NCBI GenBank assembly: GCA_027049035.1 | Contig: JALTVI010000107.1 | Span: 144,889-208,888 of the forward strand | DNA: 64,000 nucleotides | Origin: Sulfurovum sp. | Lineage (GTDB): Bacteria; Campylobacterota; Campylobacteria; Campylobacterales; Sulfurovaceae | Direction of reading: 5' to 3' | Made by a program: the position numbers and the translations under genes | The notes under the pieces: generated by a model | What the model saw: only the letters and a program-made list of their open reading frames with translations | Database searches by the model: none | What the model was told of the DNA's origin: nothing | Shown here: in pieces, positions 36,808-44,628 of the stretch | Layout: each line of letters begins with the position of its first letter | Position numbering within the stretch: position 1 is the stretch's first letter

Positions 36808-37038
36808 ATGAGCGGAAAAGTGACAGAGATTGCCCAGATGAATCTCAGCGGAACAAATGACGGAAAGATCACGGTAACGACGATAGAAGAGCCTTACGGC
36901 ACAGGGAGTGAAAGTGTAGCCAGCATCGGTATTGCGCTTCAGGCGAAGGCCAAAGAGCCGGACTGGAAAGTACACATTCCCAAAGCGAACATCGATGCAG
37001 TTATTGATGCATTGCAGAAAGCCAAAGAGGCACTGTAG
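36808..37038 (+). CDS. Small conserved-looking protein, function unknown
   Basis: A 76-residue cytoplasmic protein starting MSGKVTEIAQMNLSG. A predicted beta-rich first half is followed by an amphipathic helix (IPKANIDAVIDALQKAKEAL). Codon use is like its neighbours, and it has its own -10 and a strong AAAAAGGAG site, so it is a real gene. The layout (beta sheet plus C-terminal helix) recalls PC4-like nucleic-acid binders, but I see no diagnostic residues. It converges with the PAS gene, 6 bp away. Confidence 0.7.
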   Translation: MSGKVTEIAQMNLSGTNDGKITVTTIEEPYGTGSESVASIGIALQAKAKEPDWKVHIPKANIDAVIDALQKAKEAL

Positions 37039-37044
37039 GAGGGC

Positions 37045-37500
37045 TTACGCTTCCTCCTGTGCTTTCATGGCCTTGTACTGTTTGAGTGCAGCCTGCATAG
37101 AGTCGGGGTCGGGTATCTTACGCCCGGCAATGTAGCCGATAATATTTCCCTCTTCATCGAATTTCGGTTTGATCCATACAACGACCAGGTAGTATTTCCC
37201 TTCTGATGTCATATTCTTGACATAGCCTTCCCAGTAGTTTCCGCCTTTGATCGTGTCCCACATGCCTTTGAAAGCCGCTTTTGGCATATCAGGATGTCGG
37301 TTGATATTGTGCGGTGAGCCGATAAGCTCCTCTTTGCTGTAGCCTGTCAGTTCACGGAACTTTCTGTTGGCATAGGTGATAATACCGGCAGGATCGGTTT
37401 CGGTAATCATGACACCGCCGTCAAAGGGTACCTCTTCATCGACCGGATCCGGCTTGGTGATCTCTTTGCCTGTAATGATATTTTTAATGGTTCGGCCCAT
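37045..37500 (-). CDS. Aer/CetB-type single PAS-domain protein
   Basis: A 151-residue PAS protein. The Aer-like signature is clear: ANRKFRELTGYSKEELIG, then NRHPDMPKAAFKGMWDTIK and WEGYVKNMTSEGKYYLVVV. Such PAS domains usually bind FAD and sense redox state. In Campylobacter the homologous CetB works with a separate membrane CetA for energy taxis. No HAMP or signalling domain is attached and no CetA partner is next to it. A GEMM-I riboswitch lies in its leader, linking it to cyclic dinucleotide level. Confidence 0.87.
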   Translation of the reverse strand: MGRTIKNIITGKEITKPDPVDEEVPFDGGVMITETDPAGIITYANRKFRELTGYSKEELIGSPHNINRHPDMPKAAFKGMWDTIKGGNYWEGYVKNMTSEGKYYLVVVWIKPKFDEEGNIIGYIAGRKIPDPDSMQAALKQYKAMKAQEEA

Positions 37501-37550
37501 CGTTTTATCCTTTATAGTTAGGTAATGATGAAAAAGAGAACCAAAGAAAG

Positions 37551-37635
37551 CAGCATGGTATCGGTAACCTGGCGATCCCTTGCAGGACCCATGGCTTTCC
37601 GTCCCCGCCTCTCGACAGGTTTGGCTTTTCTATTT
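37551..37635 (-). ncRNA. GEMM-I riboswitch (c-di-GMP type)
   Basis: Minus strand, 5' to 3': AGCCAAACC, then a hairpin closed by the GNRA tetraloop GAGA, then GGGACGGAAAGCC, a second arm, and finally GCCAGGTTACCGAT. This matches the GEMM-I aptamer core in order and spacing (AAACC, GNRA hairpin, GGACG-AAAGCC, GGTTACCG), as in the Vibrio Vc2 RNA. The 3' end is about 50 nt before the PAS ATG. Most members bind c-di-GMP; a subgroup binds cGAMP, and I cannot decide from one sequence. Confidence 0.85.
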
Positions 37636-37655
37636 CATTATGATAACTTCTTATA

Positions 37656-37661
37656 ATTATA
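37656..37661 (-). promoter_or_regulatory. -10 element for the riboswitch-PAS transcript
   Basis: Minus strand GATGCTATAATTATAAG, extended -10 with predicted start near 37649, about a dozen bases before the aptamer core begins. Confidence 0.65.
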
Positions 37662-37783
37662 GCATCTTTCTCTTGATAATACCACCGAAAAACCACAAAA
37701 TGCAACACGATGGGATTTAACCATACTTTGATACAATTGCATATCATTCCGTATGCGCTGCATACGACAACAAAAGGAAAACT

Positions 37784-40700
37784 GTGTCTGTCAAAGAAAC
37801 GATCAAACGGCTCATCTCGGAGCGCATGCTTGTCATCGACGGTGCCATGGGAACACAGATCCAGGATCTTGAAGTCCCCAAAGAGGCGTGGATTGATCAT
37901 AAAGGGCGTGATCAGGAGGGGTGCAACGAACTGCTCAACGACACTGCACCCGAACTGATTGGCCGTATCCACAAGCGCTACGCGATGGCCGGAGCGGACC
38001 TGATCAAAACCAATACGTTCGGTACGATGCCGTGGGTACTGGATGAGTACGATCTTGCCGACCGCGCTTACGAACTCTCCAAAAAGGGCGCACAGCTTGT
38101 CAAGCAGATCTGCGAAGCGTACAGCACCGATGAACAGCCGCGTTTCGTGTTGGGCTCCATAGGGCCCGGAACCAAGCTGCCGTCACTGGGACATATTCAC
38201 TACGATGAGATGTATGCGGGCTACAAGATTGTCGCCGAAGGGCTCATCGACGGTGGATGTGACATCTTTTTGCTGGAGACTTGTCAGGATCCGCTGCAGA
38301 TCAAAGCGGCACTCCATGCCTGTCAGGATGCCAATGCTGCCAAGGGAGCTGACCTGCCGATTATGGTCTCTGTCACCATCGAGCTGAGCGGTTCGATGCT
38401 CATCGGTACCGATGCGGCAACAATTGTCACCATTATGGAACCATTTGACATTCTCTCACTGGGGCTCAACTGCGGTACCGGACCGGAGCAGGCAAAGAAG
38501 CACCTCAAGGTACTCAGCGAACTGTGCGATATACCGCTTTCCATCCATGCCAACGCCGGACTGCCCCAAAACCGCGGGGGATACACCTACTATCCAATGG
38601 GACCGGACGAGTTTACCGCCAAACAGCTGGAGTTTACCGAGTTTGATGGGGTGAGTTTCCTTGGGGGCTGCTGCGGTACGACGCCACAACATATTCAGGC
38701 ACTCAAAAAAGCGGTAGGAGCGCTCAAGCCAAAGACACCGTCGGGTTCCATCAAGCCAAGCATCGCTTCACTCTTCAATACGGTGGAACTCTTTCAGGAG
38801 CCGGCCCCGCTGCTTATTGGAGAGCGTAGCAATGCAACGGGCTCCAAAGCCTTTCGTGAGCTGATACTGGCGGGTGACTACGAGGGGACCCTAACGGTCG
38901 GACAGGCGCAGGTGCGTGACGGCGCGCACTGTCTTGATGTCAACGTTGAGTTCGCCGGGCGCGACGGTGCAAAAGATATGCGTGCGGTCATGGAGCTTTA
39001 CAACCAGAAGATACCGCTGCCGCTGATGCCCGATGCGACCCGCGTCAATACGATGGAGGAGGGGCTTAAGTGTATCGGCGGCAAGCCCATCATCAACTCT
39101 GTTAACCTTGAAGACGGTGAAGAGAAGCTCGATGCCATCTGTGGCCTGGCCAAAAAGTACGGTACCGCACTGGTCTGTCTGACCATTGACGAGAAGGGAA
39201 TGGCGAAGACCAAAGAGGAGAAGCTTGCTGTTGCAGAGCGGCTTTACGACCTCTGTGTCAACCGTCACGGCATCGCACCGCACAACCTCATTTTCGATGT
39301 GCTCACCTTTACGGTGGGTTCGGGTGATGAAGAGTACCGCGATGCAGCCATCCATACGCTTGAGGCGATACGCGAACTGCACAAGCGCCATCCCGAAGTG
39401 GGCTCGACACTGGGGCTTAGCAACATTTCGTTCGGTCTGGACAAGAATGCCCGTATGTACCTCAACTCCGTCTTTTTGCACCACTGTATCGAAGCGGGGT
39501 TGACGTCGGTCATCATCAATGTCAAGCATATTATTCCTCTAAACAAGATGAGCCAAGAGGATATCGATGTGTGTGAAGAGTTGCTCTTCCATCCCGATGA
39601 TCAGTCACTTTTCAGGTTCATCGAGCACTTTTCAGACAAAGTGGTCGACAATGATGCCAATGATGAAGCGTACGAAGCGATGAACACCGAAGAGAAGATT
39701 GCAAAGCTTCTGATGGACGGTGACAAGGAGCGGATGATCCCGCTGGTCGAAGAGGCGCGCCATGAGATCCACCCAGACCGTATTGTCAACGAGATACTCA
39801 TCGATGCGATGAAGGTGGTTGGTGAGCTCTTTGGAAGCGGACAGATGCAGCTGCCTTTCGTGCTTCAGAGTGCGGAGACGATGAAAGCGACAGTCGATTA
39901 CCTCAACCCCTACCTGACCAAACAGGAGAAAGAGACAGACACCACACTTGTCATCGGTACGGTCAAGGGGGATGTGCACGATGTGGGCAAGAACCTGGTC
40001 GATATCATCCTCTCCAACAACGGTTACAAAGTGATCAACGTCGGTATCAAAACCGAGCTTGAGACCTACCTGGATGTGATGAAAGAGAAAGAGATTCAGG
40101 CCATCGGTATGAGCGGGCTGCTGGTTAAATCCACCGCTGTGATGAAAGACAACCTTGAAACGATGGCACAGATGGGGCTGACAATCCCTGTACTCCTTGG
40201 CGGTGCGGCACTGACGCGCTCCTTTGTGGACGACTTCTGCCGGCCAATATACAAGGGCCCCATCTTCTACTGCCGCGACGCCTTTGACGGGGTAGTGGCG
40301 ATGAGCCGTATCGAGAAGTACAACGAAGAGATCAAAACCAATCCCGATGCGGTACTTGACACACGCCTTGCAGGCGATATGGTAGAACGTGCCGAAAAGA
40401 GAGAGAAGAAAGAGGTGGTCATTCCACCTTTTGAAGAGATTCAGATGCCGGAACCTGTCGATATTCCCACACCGCCGTTCTGGGGACGCCGCGTGCTGCA
40501 AAAAGCAGACCTTGACCTTGAAACGGTCTTTGAGTGGGTCAACAAAAAGACGGTCATCAAGATGCATTGGGGCTACAAAAAGGGCAAAATGGACAAAGCC
40601 GAGTATGAAAAGATGCTCGAAGAGAAGGTCTATCCCGCCTATGAACGCCTCAAACGCGAATTCATCGAAAAAGATCTCTTCGATCCGACAATCATCTACG

Positions 40701-41305
40701 GCTACTATCCGGTACGTAGCAACGATCAGGAGCTGCTGGTCTTCCCGGAAGTAGAGGGGTGGAATGTCGACGCCAACGCCAACCGAGAGCCTTTCAAGGA
40801 GGTTGTCGGGCGTGCGGAATATGCGTTCAGTTTTCCAAGACAGCGCAGAAAGCCTTACCGTGCGCTCAGTGACTTCTTCAGACACGAGCGGCACGATGTA
40901 TTGGCGATCACCTGTGTGAGTGCAGGCTCGAAGTTCTCTGCTTATGAAAAAGAGCTCTACGATGCCGGGAAGTACCTCGAGTACAACATGGTGCACGGCT
41001 TCTCCGTCGAGCTTGCCGAAGCGCTGGCGGAGGTGGCGCACAAGCAGATACGTATTGATCTTGACAGACTGGGCAAGGATGAAAAAGCCAATCTTCGTGA
41101 TGTACGGATGAACCGCTACCCCGGTGCGCGCTACTCCTTTGGTTACCCTGCCTGTCCGGACCTGGAGCAAAGCCGCATCATCTTTGACCTGTTGAAGCCG
41201 GAAGAGTTTGGCATTGAACTGAGTGAAACGTTCCAGATTCACCCGGAACAGAGTACCACTGCGCTGGTGGTCCACCATCCAAAGGCGACCTATTATGCCG
41301 TGTAA
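37784..41305 (+). CDS. metH: Cobalamin-dependent methionine synthase
   Basis: An 1173-residue four-module enzyme. Homocysteine domain: DGAMGTQIQDLE and zinc ligands in LGGCCGTTPQHI. Folate domain: from about residue 345, NATGSKAFRELI and DVNVEFAGRDG. Cobalamin domain: DVHDVGKNLVDIILSNNGY with the cobalt-ligand His. C-terminal AdoMet reactivation domain: VHGFSVELAEALAE and RYSFGYPACPDLEQ. It starts with GTG after AAAGGAAAACT. The leader shows a short GTATGC/GCATAC hairpin but no cobalamin riboswitch. Confidence 0.97.
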   Translation: MSVKETIKRLISERMLVIDGAMGTQIQDLEVPKEAWIDHKGRDQEGCNELLNDTAPELIGRIHKRYAMAGADLIKTNTFGTMPWVLDEYDLADRAYELSKKGAQLVKQICEAYSTDEQPRFVLGSIGPGTKLPSLGHIHYDEMYAGYKIVAEGLIDGGCDIFLLETCQDPLQIKAALHACQDANAAKGADLPIMVSVTIELSGSMLIGTDAATIVTIMEPFDILSLGLNCGTGPEQAKKHLKVLSELCDIPLSIHANAGLPQNRGGYTYYPMGPDEFTAKQLEFTEFDGVSFLGGCCGTTPQHIQALKKAVGALKPKTPSGSIKPSIASLFNTVELFQEPAPLLIGERSNATGSKAFRELILAGDYEGTLTVGQAQVRDGAHCLDVNVEFAGRDGAKDMRAVMELYNQKIPLPLMPDATRVNTMEEGLKCIGGKPIINSVNLEDGEEKLDAICGLAKKYGTALVCLTIDEKGMAKTKEEKLAVAERLYDLCVNRHGIAPHNLIFDVLTFTVGSGDEEYRDAAIHTLEAIRELHKRHPEVGSTLGLSNISFGLDKNARMYLNSVFLHHCIEAGLTSVIINVKHIIPLNKMSQEDIDVCEELLFHPDDQSLFRFIEHFSDKVVDNDANDEAYEAMNTEEKIAKLLMDGDKERMIPLVEEARHEIHPDRIVNEILIDAMKVVGELFGSGQMQLPFVLQSAETMKATVDYLNPYLTKQEKETDTTLVIGTVKGDVHDVGKNLVDIILSNNGYKVINVGIKTELETYLDVMKEKEIQAIGMSGLLVKSTAVMKDNLETMAQMGLTIPVLLGGAALTRSFVDDFCRPIYKGPIFYCRDAFDGVVAMSRIEKYNEEIKTNPDAVLDTRLAGDMVERAEKREKKEVVIPPFEEIQMPEPVDIPTPPFWGRRVLQKADLDLETVFEWVNKKTVIKMHWGYKKGKMDKAEYEKMLEEKVYPAYERLKREFIEKDLFDPTIIYGYYPVRSNDQELLVFPEVEGWNVDANANREPFKEVVGRAEYAFSFPRQRRKPYRALSDFFRHERHDVLAITCVSAGSKFSAYEKELYDAGKYLEYNMVHGFSVELAEALAEVAHKQIRIDLDRLGKDEKANLRDVRMNRYPGARYSFGYPACPDLEQSRIIFDLLKPEEFGIELSETFQIHPEQSTTALVVHHPKATYYAV

Positions 41306-41332
41306 TCGTGATATTACAAAGAAGGATATATA

Positions 41333-41521
41333 GTGTCTGAAACGAAAAAAACGGTTCCCTGCCGCTACTGCAAACACGAAGTGGAAAAGGGGATACGCCG
41401 CTGTCCCTACTGTGGGACGCACAACCCCTCCATGAATGTTAAACAGGCGTTTGTCTGGACGGTTTCGGCCATCCTCTTTCTCTACCTGCTGGCCTTTGTG
41501 CTTCAGGCAGTCAAAGGGTAG
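41333..41521 (+). CDS. Small zinc-ribbon membrane protein
   Basis: A 62-residue protein with a double CxxC zinc ribbon (CRYC at about 10, CPYC at about 24) and one C-terminal membrane helix (AFVWTVSAILFLYLLAFVLQAV). It starts with GTG after GAAGGATATA, 27 bp after metH, and is probably on the metH transcript. No function is known to me. The ribbon would face the cytoplasm if the N-terminus is inside. Confidence 0.72.
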   Translation: MSETKKTVPCRYCKHEVEKGIRRCPYCGTHNPSMNVKQAFVWTVSAILFLYLLAFVLQAVKG

Positions 41522-41545
41522 GCAGCAGAAACGTCCGGCACGCGG

Positions 41546-42124
41546 CTATCTCTCTCCGCCGTTGATCATATCGGAGACGATACACTTCTCATTCGTCATA
41601 TCGGCAATGACGACACCTGCAATGTGCAGCGGTACGAAGATGAGAATGACGTTATATGCCAGCTCATGTACCTCTTTGATGTCGTGTGCGGTCTCCTTGG
41701 CAAGCCCCAGCAGCTCGTAGAAGTGGATGATAAGCCCGCTTGCGGCCATAAAGGCGATGACACCATAGAGTACAAGATAGCCTGCTTTGACTGCCTTTTT
41801 GTGCAGGTTCTCCTCTTTCAGTGCAGAGTAGTTTCGTCTGCCGCTTTGGGTGAAGAAGAGCAGCACACGCCAGACTACAAGGGCTACCAGTACGTACCCC
41901 AGCCAGATGTGCCACTCCCACATCGGTGCACGAACCGCTTTGGCAAGCGCCTTGGCCTGTTCAGCTGTGATGTCGATACCAAAGCCGGAGAGTTTCTGTA
42001 TCAGAATTTCACTGTTAGTCCGCCAGCTCAGAAAGGTTTTGCGCAGGAAAACCGTACCGAGCAGCCCCAGGATCACCGCTGCGTGCAGCCAGTGCCAGGC
42101 CCTGAAGTTTGCCGACCACTTCAT
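41546..42124 (-). CDS. Membrane cytochrome b (b561/hydrogenase-b type)
   Basis: A 192-residue four-helix cytochrome b. Candidate haem ligands are His in [21 protein letters not shown], and in EVHELAYN with [10 protein letters not shown]. Such proteins carry electrons between quinones and a partner dehydrogenase or reductase. No partner gene is beside it. Its ATG overlaps the trpB stop by 4 bp (ATGA), so it is translated with a tryptophan enzyme, an arrangement with no clear functional sense. Confidence 0.82.
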   Translation of the reverse strand: MKWSANFRAWHWLHAAVILGLLGTVFLRKTFLSWRTNSEILIQKLSGFGIDITAEQAKALAKAVRAPMWEWHIWLGYVLVALVVWRVLLFFTQSGRRNYSALKEENLHKKAVKAGYLVLYGVIAFMAASGLIIHFYELLGLAKETAHDIKEVHELAYNVILIFVPLHIAGVVIADMTNEKCIVSDMINGGER

Positions 42125-43341
42125 GAGGGAATACCGTATTTTTCACCATAGTTTTCGACGACAAAGTCGATGTCTTTGTCACCGCGTCCTGAGAGGTTGA
42201 TCAGAATGGTACCGACATCGGGCTCTTTTGCCAGTTTGAGCGCGTAGGCGACGGCATGGGCCGATTCGATGGCGGGGATGATCCCCTCTTCTCTGGAGAG
42301 TTCGAAAAAGGCATCGATTGCTTCATGGTCGTAGATGTAGTGGTAGTTGACCCGTCCGATATCCTTGAGATAGGCGTGCTGCGGTCCGACGGAGGGGTAG
42401 TCAAGTCCGCTGGCAACGGAGTAGACCTCCTGGGGTTCACCTTGCTCATCCTGAAGCATGTAGGATTTGAAGCCGTGCATGACGCCGGGTTTTCCAAGGG
42501 TGATGGTCGCGGCATTCTCTCCGGGGTTTTCAAGGCTTCGCCCTGCTGGCTCTACCCCGTGCATAGCCACATCGGCATCGTCGATGAATGCGGTAAAGAG
42601 CCCCATTGCATTTGAGCCGCCGCCCACGCTGGCAACGAGGTTGTCAGGCAGCTTGCCTGTCATTGCCTGAAACTGCTCCTTGGCTTCGACACCGACGATG
42701 GACTGGAAGTCGCGTACCATTTTAGGAAAGGGGTGCGGTCCCACGACCGAACCGATAGCGTAGAACTGGTTTACCGGATCTTTGAGATAATTTTCAAAAG
42801 CGGTATCGACTGCCTCTTTGAGGGTGCGTCTTCCATGCGTGGCGGGAATGACATTGGCACCCAGAATGTGCATACGTACGACGTTGGGCTTCTCCTTTTG
42901 CATATCGACTTCACCCATGTAGATGTCGCACTCCAGTCCCACCAGTGCCGCAGCGGTCGCCAGTGCCACACCGTGCTGTCCCGCACCTGTTTCGGCGATG
43001 AGCTTCTTTTTGCCCATCTTCTTTGCAAGCAGCGCTTCACCAAGACAGTGGTTGATCTTGTGCGCACCGGTGTGGTTGAGGTCCTCACGCTTGAGATAGA
43101 TATCGGTGCCGTACTTCTTTGAAAGATGCTTGGCGTGGAAAACGGGGCTTGGGCGTCCTACATAGTGCTGGTAGAGGTCGGCAAGTTCGTTCAAAAACTC
43201 CGGGTCCTTGCGTATCTCATCGTAGGATGCGCTGATTTCATCCATAATGGTCTGCAGTTCGGGCGGGATGAACGATCCGCCATATTCACCGAAAAAGCCC
43301 TTCTCATCGGGCAGCGGACAGTCGAAGATGTTGTGTGCCAT
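42121..43341 (-). CDS. trpB: Tryptophan synthase beta chain
   Basis: A 406-residue PLP enzyme joining indole and serine. The PLP Lys lies in [22 protein letters not shown] and [10 protein letters not shown] are family hallmarks. I chose ATG 43341 because AAAGGAGCAACT precedes it and it lies after the -10 at 43372; a start 42 bp upstream would lie too close to the promoter. The usual partner trpA is not adjacent. It is first of a two-gene unit with a cytochrome b. Confidence 0.94.
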   Translation of the reverse strand: MAHNIFDCPLPDEKGFFGEYGGSFIPPELQTIMDEISASYDEIRKDPEFLNELADLYQHYVGRPSPVFHAKHLSKKYGTDIYLKREDLNHTGAHKINHCLGEALLAKKMGKKKLIAETGAGQHGVALATAAALVGLECDIYMGEVDMQKEKPNVVRMHILGANVIPATHGRRTLKEAVDTAFENYLKDPVNQFYAIGSVVGPHPFPKMVRDFQSIVGVEAKEQFQAMTGKLPDNLVASVGGGSNAMGLFTAFIDDADVAMHGVEPAGRSLENPGENAATITLGKPGVMHGFKSYMLQDEQGEPQEVYSVASGLDYPSVGPQHAYLKDIGRVNYHYIYDHEAIDAFFELSREEGIIPAIESAHAVAYALKLAKEPDVGTILINLSGRGDKDIDFVVENYGEKYGIPS

Positions 43342-43371
43342 AGTTGCTCCTTTAATATGCTGATAGGAATA

Positions 43372-43377
43372 ATTGTA
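43372..43377 (-). promoter_or_regulatory. -10 element for trpB-cytochrome b
   Basis: Minus strand GGAGTACAATTATTCC, 31 bp before the trpB ATG. Confidence 0.5.
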
Positions 43378-43416
43378 CTCCAAAAGCCTTTGGGAACGAC
43401 TGAATGGGTTTTATGC

Positions 43417-43422
43417 TAAAAT
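43417..43422 (+). promoter_or_regulatory. -10 element for the DUF1653 gene
   Basis: TTATGCTAAAATGGGC, extended -10. The predicted start near 43429 favours ATG 43446 over two earlier in-frame ATGs. Confidence 0.5.
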
Positions 43423-43445
43423 GGGCTAAAAAAGCGGGTCAAGTC

Positions 43446-43658
43446 ATGGAGATACAAAAAGGGATATACAAACACTACAAGGGCAATGAGTATGAAGTAC
43501 TGATGGTCGCACGACATTCCGAAACGGAGGAGCCGATGGTGGTCTACCGTGCGCTATACGGTGATTACGGCGTATGGGTACGGCCCTATGAGATGTTTAT
43601 CGAAAAGGTGGAAGTGAACGGAGAGCTGGTGGATAGGTTTGCATTTTTGTATGCGTAA
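43446..43658 (+). CDS. DUF1653 family protein
   Basis: A 70-residue cytoplasmic protein starting MEIQKGIYKHYKGNEYEVL. The pattern of Tyr, Trp and Arg (VYRALYGDYGVWVRPYEMF) is the DUF1653 signature. The family is widespread, and its biochemical role is not established to my knowledge. The start is placed by the upstream -10 element; in-frame ATGs at 43404 and 43413 would begin before transcription does. A repeat-rich gap follows. Confidence 0.82.
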   Translation: MEIQKGIYKHYKGNEYEVLMVARHSETEEPMVVYRALYGDYGVWVRPYEMFIEKVEVNGELVDRFAFLYA

Positions 43659-43686
43659 GTGTGTGTTATCATGAGTTTTGGAAGCG

Positions 43687-43866
43687 AGGATTATCCTTGC
43701 TAAACTGAGAATTGGTGAGTCTCGGAAGCGAAAATTTATTTTCGCCCTTTCAAATGGAGACGTATGTTGCAGCGAATGAACTTTACACTTTCTTTCAGCT
43801 TTGGCCGGGAATTAATTCCCGGTTCCAAGTCGGTAACCAATAACCAATACACCAGTTACCAATAAC
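43687..43866. repeat. Intergenic block of hairpins, an 18-bp palindrome and heptamers
   Basis: Holds an imperfect hairpin (GCGAGGATTATCCTTGC), a perfect 8-bp hairpin (43728-43745, GCGAAAAT / ATTTTCGC), a perfect 18-bp palindrome (43805-43822, CCGGGAATTAATTCCCGG) and a period-7 tract (43834-43866, TAACCAA units). The two hairpins follow the same GGAAGCGA lead. No gene is seen in this 220-bp gap. Confidence 0.65.
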
Positions 43867-43880
43867 TCTGCAGGCTTATA

Positions 43881-44063
43881 CTATATCCCCTCCATCCTCC
43901 GCGCTTCAAAACGCACCAGTCTCTCCTCCGAAAATCGGAACGATATCTCAATAGGCCGGCAGCAGACTTCGCAGTCTTCGATATAGTCGCTCTCCTCTTC
44001 ACTTGGGTCAAGTACCATCGAGATGGTCTCCCAGCAGTAGGGGCAGGTAAAAAAGTGTTCCAC
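43881..44063 (-). CDS. CPXCG-motif Cys-rich protein
   Basis: A 60-residue protein with CPYC near residue 8 and CEVC near residue 31, the CPXCG-family layout, here with CW and CR after the second Cys instead of Gly. It probably binds one zinc ion. The family has no established role to my knowledge. It stands alone on the minus strand between two repeat-rich gaps. Confidence 0.82.
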   Translation of the reverse strand: MEHFFTCPYCWETISMVLDPSEEESDYIEDCEVCCRPIEISFRFSEERLVRFEARRMEGI

Positions 44064-44108
44064 TGAAAACTCTCCTTTGAAATTTTATCATTCTTGTCTT
44101 GACCAGGA

Positions 44109-44142
44109 ATCTTGACGTCAATTATTCAGAGAGTGTCAAGAT
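44109..44142. repeat. Inverted repeat between two small genes
   Basis: ATCTTGAC (44109-44116) and GTCAAGAT (44135-44142) are perfect complements 18 bp apart, followed by CCCGGATGACGGG. It resembles REP-type intergenic repeats. Confidence 0.45.
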
Positions 44143-44176
44143 CCCGGATGACGGGAAAAAACTATCTTCTCTTACT

Positions 44177-44395
44177 TTATTTCCGTTCTTTGCTAAACCA
44201 TTTCGTCAGCCACTCCGGAAAGGTACATCCGCTGCAGTTGCCGGTACGTTCACACCGCGTCATCTGAATGTTGCGCCATAGCATGAAGGCAAAGCCGGCA
44301 GCAATGATAAGCTGCAACGTTGCCATGTTGTAGTAGCCCTCTATGAGATTTTGGATGCCCATGACGAGGAAGAGGATGGTGATGATGAGGCACAT
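44177..44395 (-). CDS. Small two-helix membrane protein, function unknown
   Basis: A 72-residue protein with two membrane helices (about 2-19 and 25-42) and a Cys-bearing cytoplasmic tail (RCERTGNCSGCTFPEW). The three Cys could bind a metal. I do not recognise the family. GGAGAGCC lies just before the ATG. It is a single-gene unit on the minus strand. Confidence 0.62.
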   Translation of the reverse strand: MCLIITILFLVMGIQNLIEGYYNMATLQLIIAAGFAFMLWRNIQMTRCERTGNCSGCTFPEWLTKWFSKERK

Positions 44396-44474
44396 GAGGC
44401 TCTCCTGATTTTTATGTGATTGTATTATACTTCTTCTGTTTATATCAGAGCTTCTCTTAGTTTATTGCTCTTTT

Positions 44475-44499
44475 GATACTTTTTTTAGAAAAAAGTATC
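44475..44499. terminator. AT-rich 11-bp hairpin, possible terminator
   Basis: GATACTTTTTT-TAG-AAAAAAGTATC is a perfect 11-bp stem with a 3-base loop, with T-runs on both strands. It lies in the gap before the dipeptidase gene. Confidence 0.5.
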
Positions 44500-44508
44500 G
44501 CAAAAAAG

Positions 44509-44610
44509 CGTCACTCCGCAAGTGCACGGGCGATGCTTATGTCGCCGTGCTTCGCACATATGGGCGACAACGCATCTGTGCACCCGGTATGAAGTGACAG
44601 ATATTGATAA
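44509..44610. repeat. About 100-bp imperfect palindrome
   Basis: The two arms match in blocks: GTCACT / AGTGAC, GTGCAC / GTGCAC, GATGC / GCATC and GTCGCC / GGCGAC, around a central GTGC-TTC-GCAC hairpin. It ends 18 bp before the dipeptidase ATG and holds no gene. A palindromic chromosomal repeat is the simplest reading. Confidence 0.55.
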
Positions 44611-44628
44611 CTGTTTTTAAGGAATGAA

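Noticed and set aside
37641-37783. Cobalamin or SAM riboswitch before metH
   Set aside because: No B12-box-like or SAM-box core is visible on the plus strand; only a 6-bp hairpin is present.
39632-41422. Long open frame (596 codons) antisense to metH
   Set aside because: metH is complete with all catalytic motifs in the other strand; the antisense frame has no recognisable domain and follows from codon bias.
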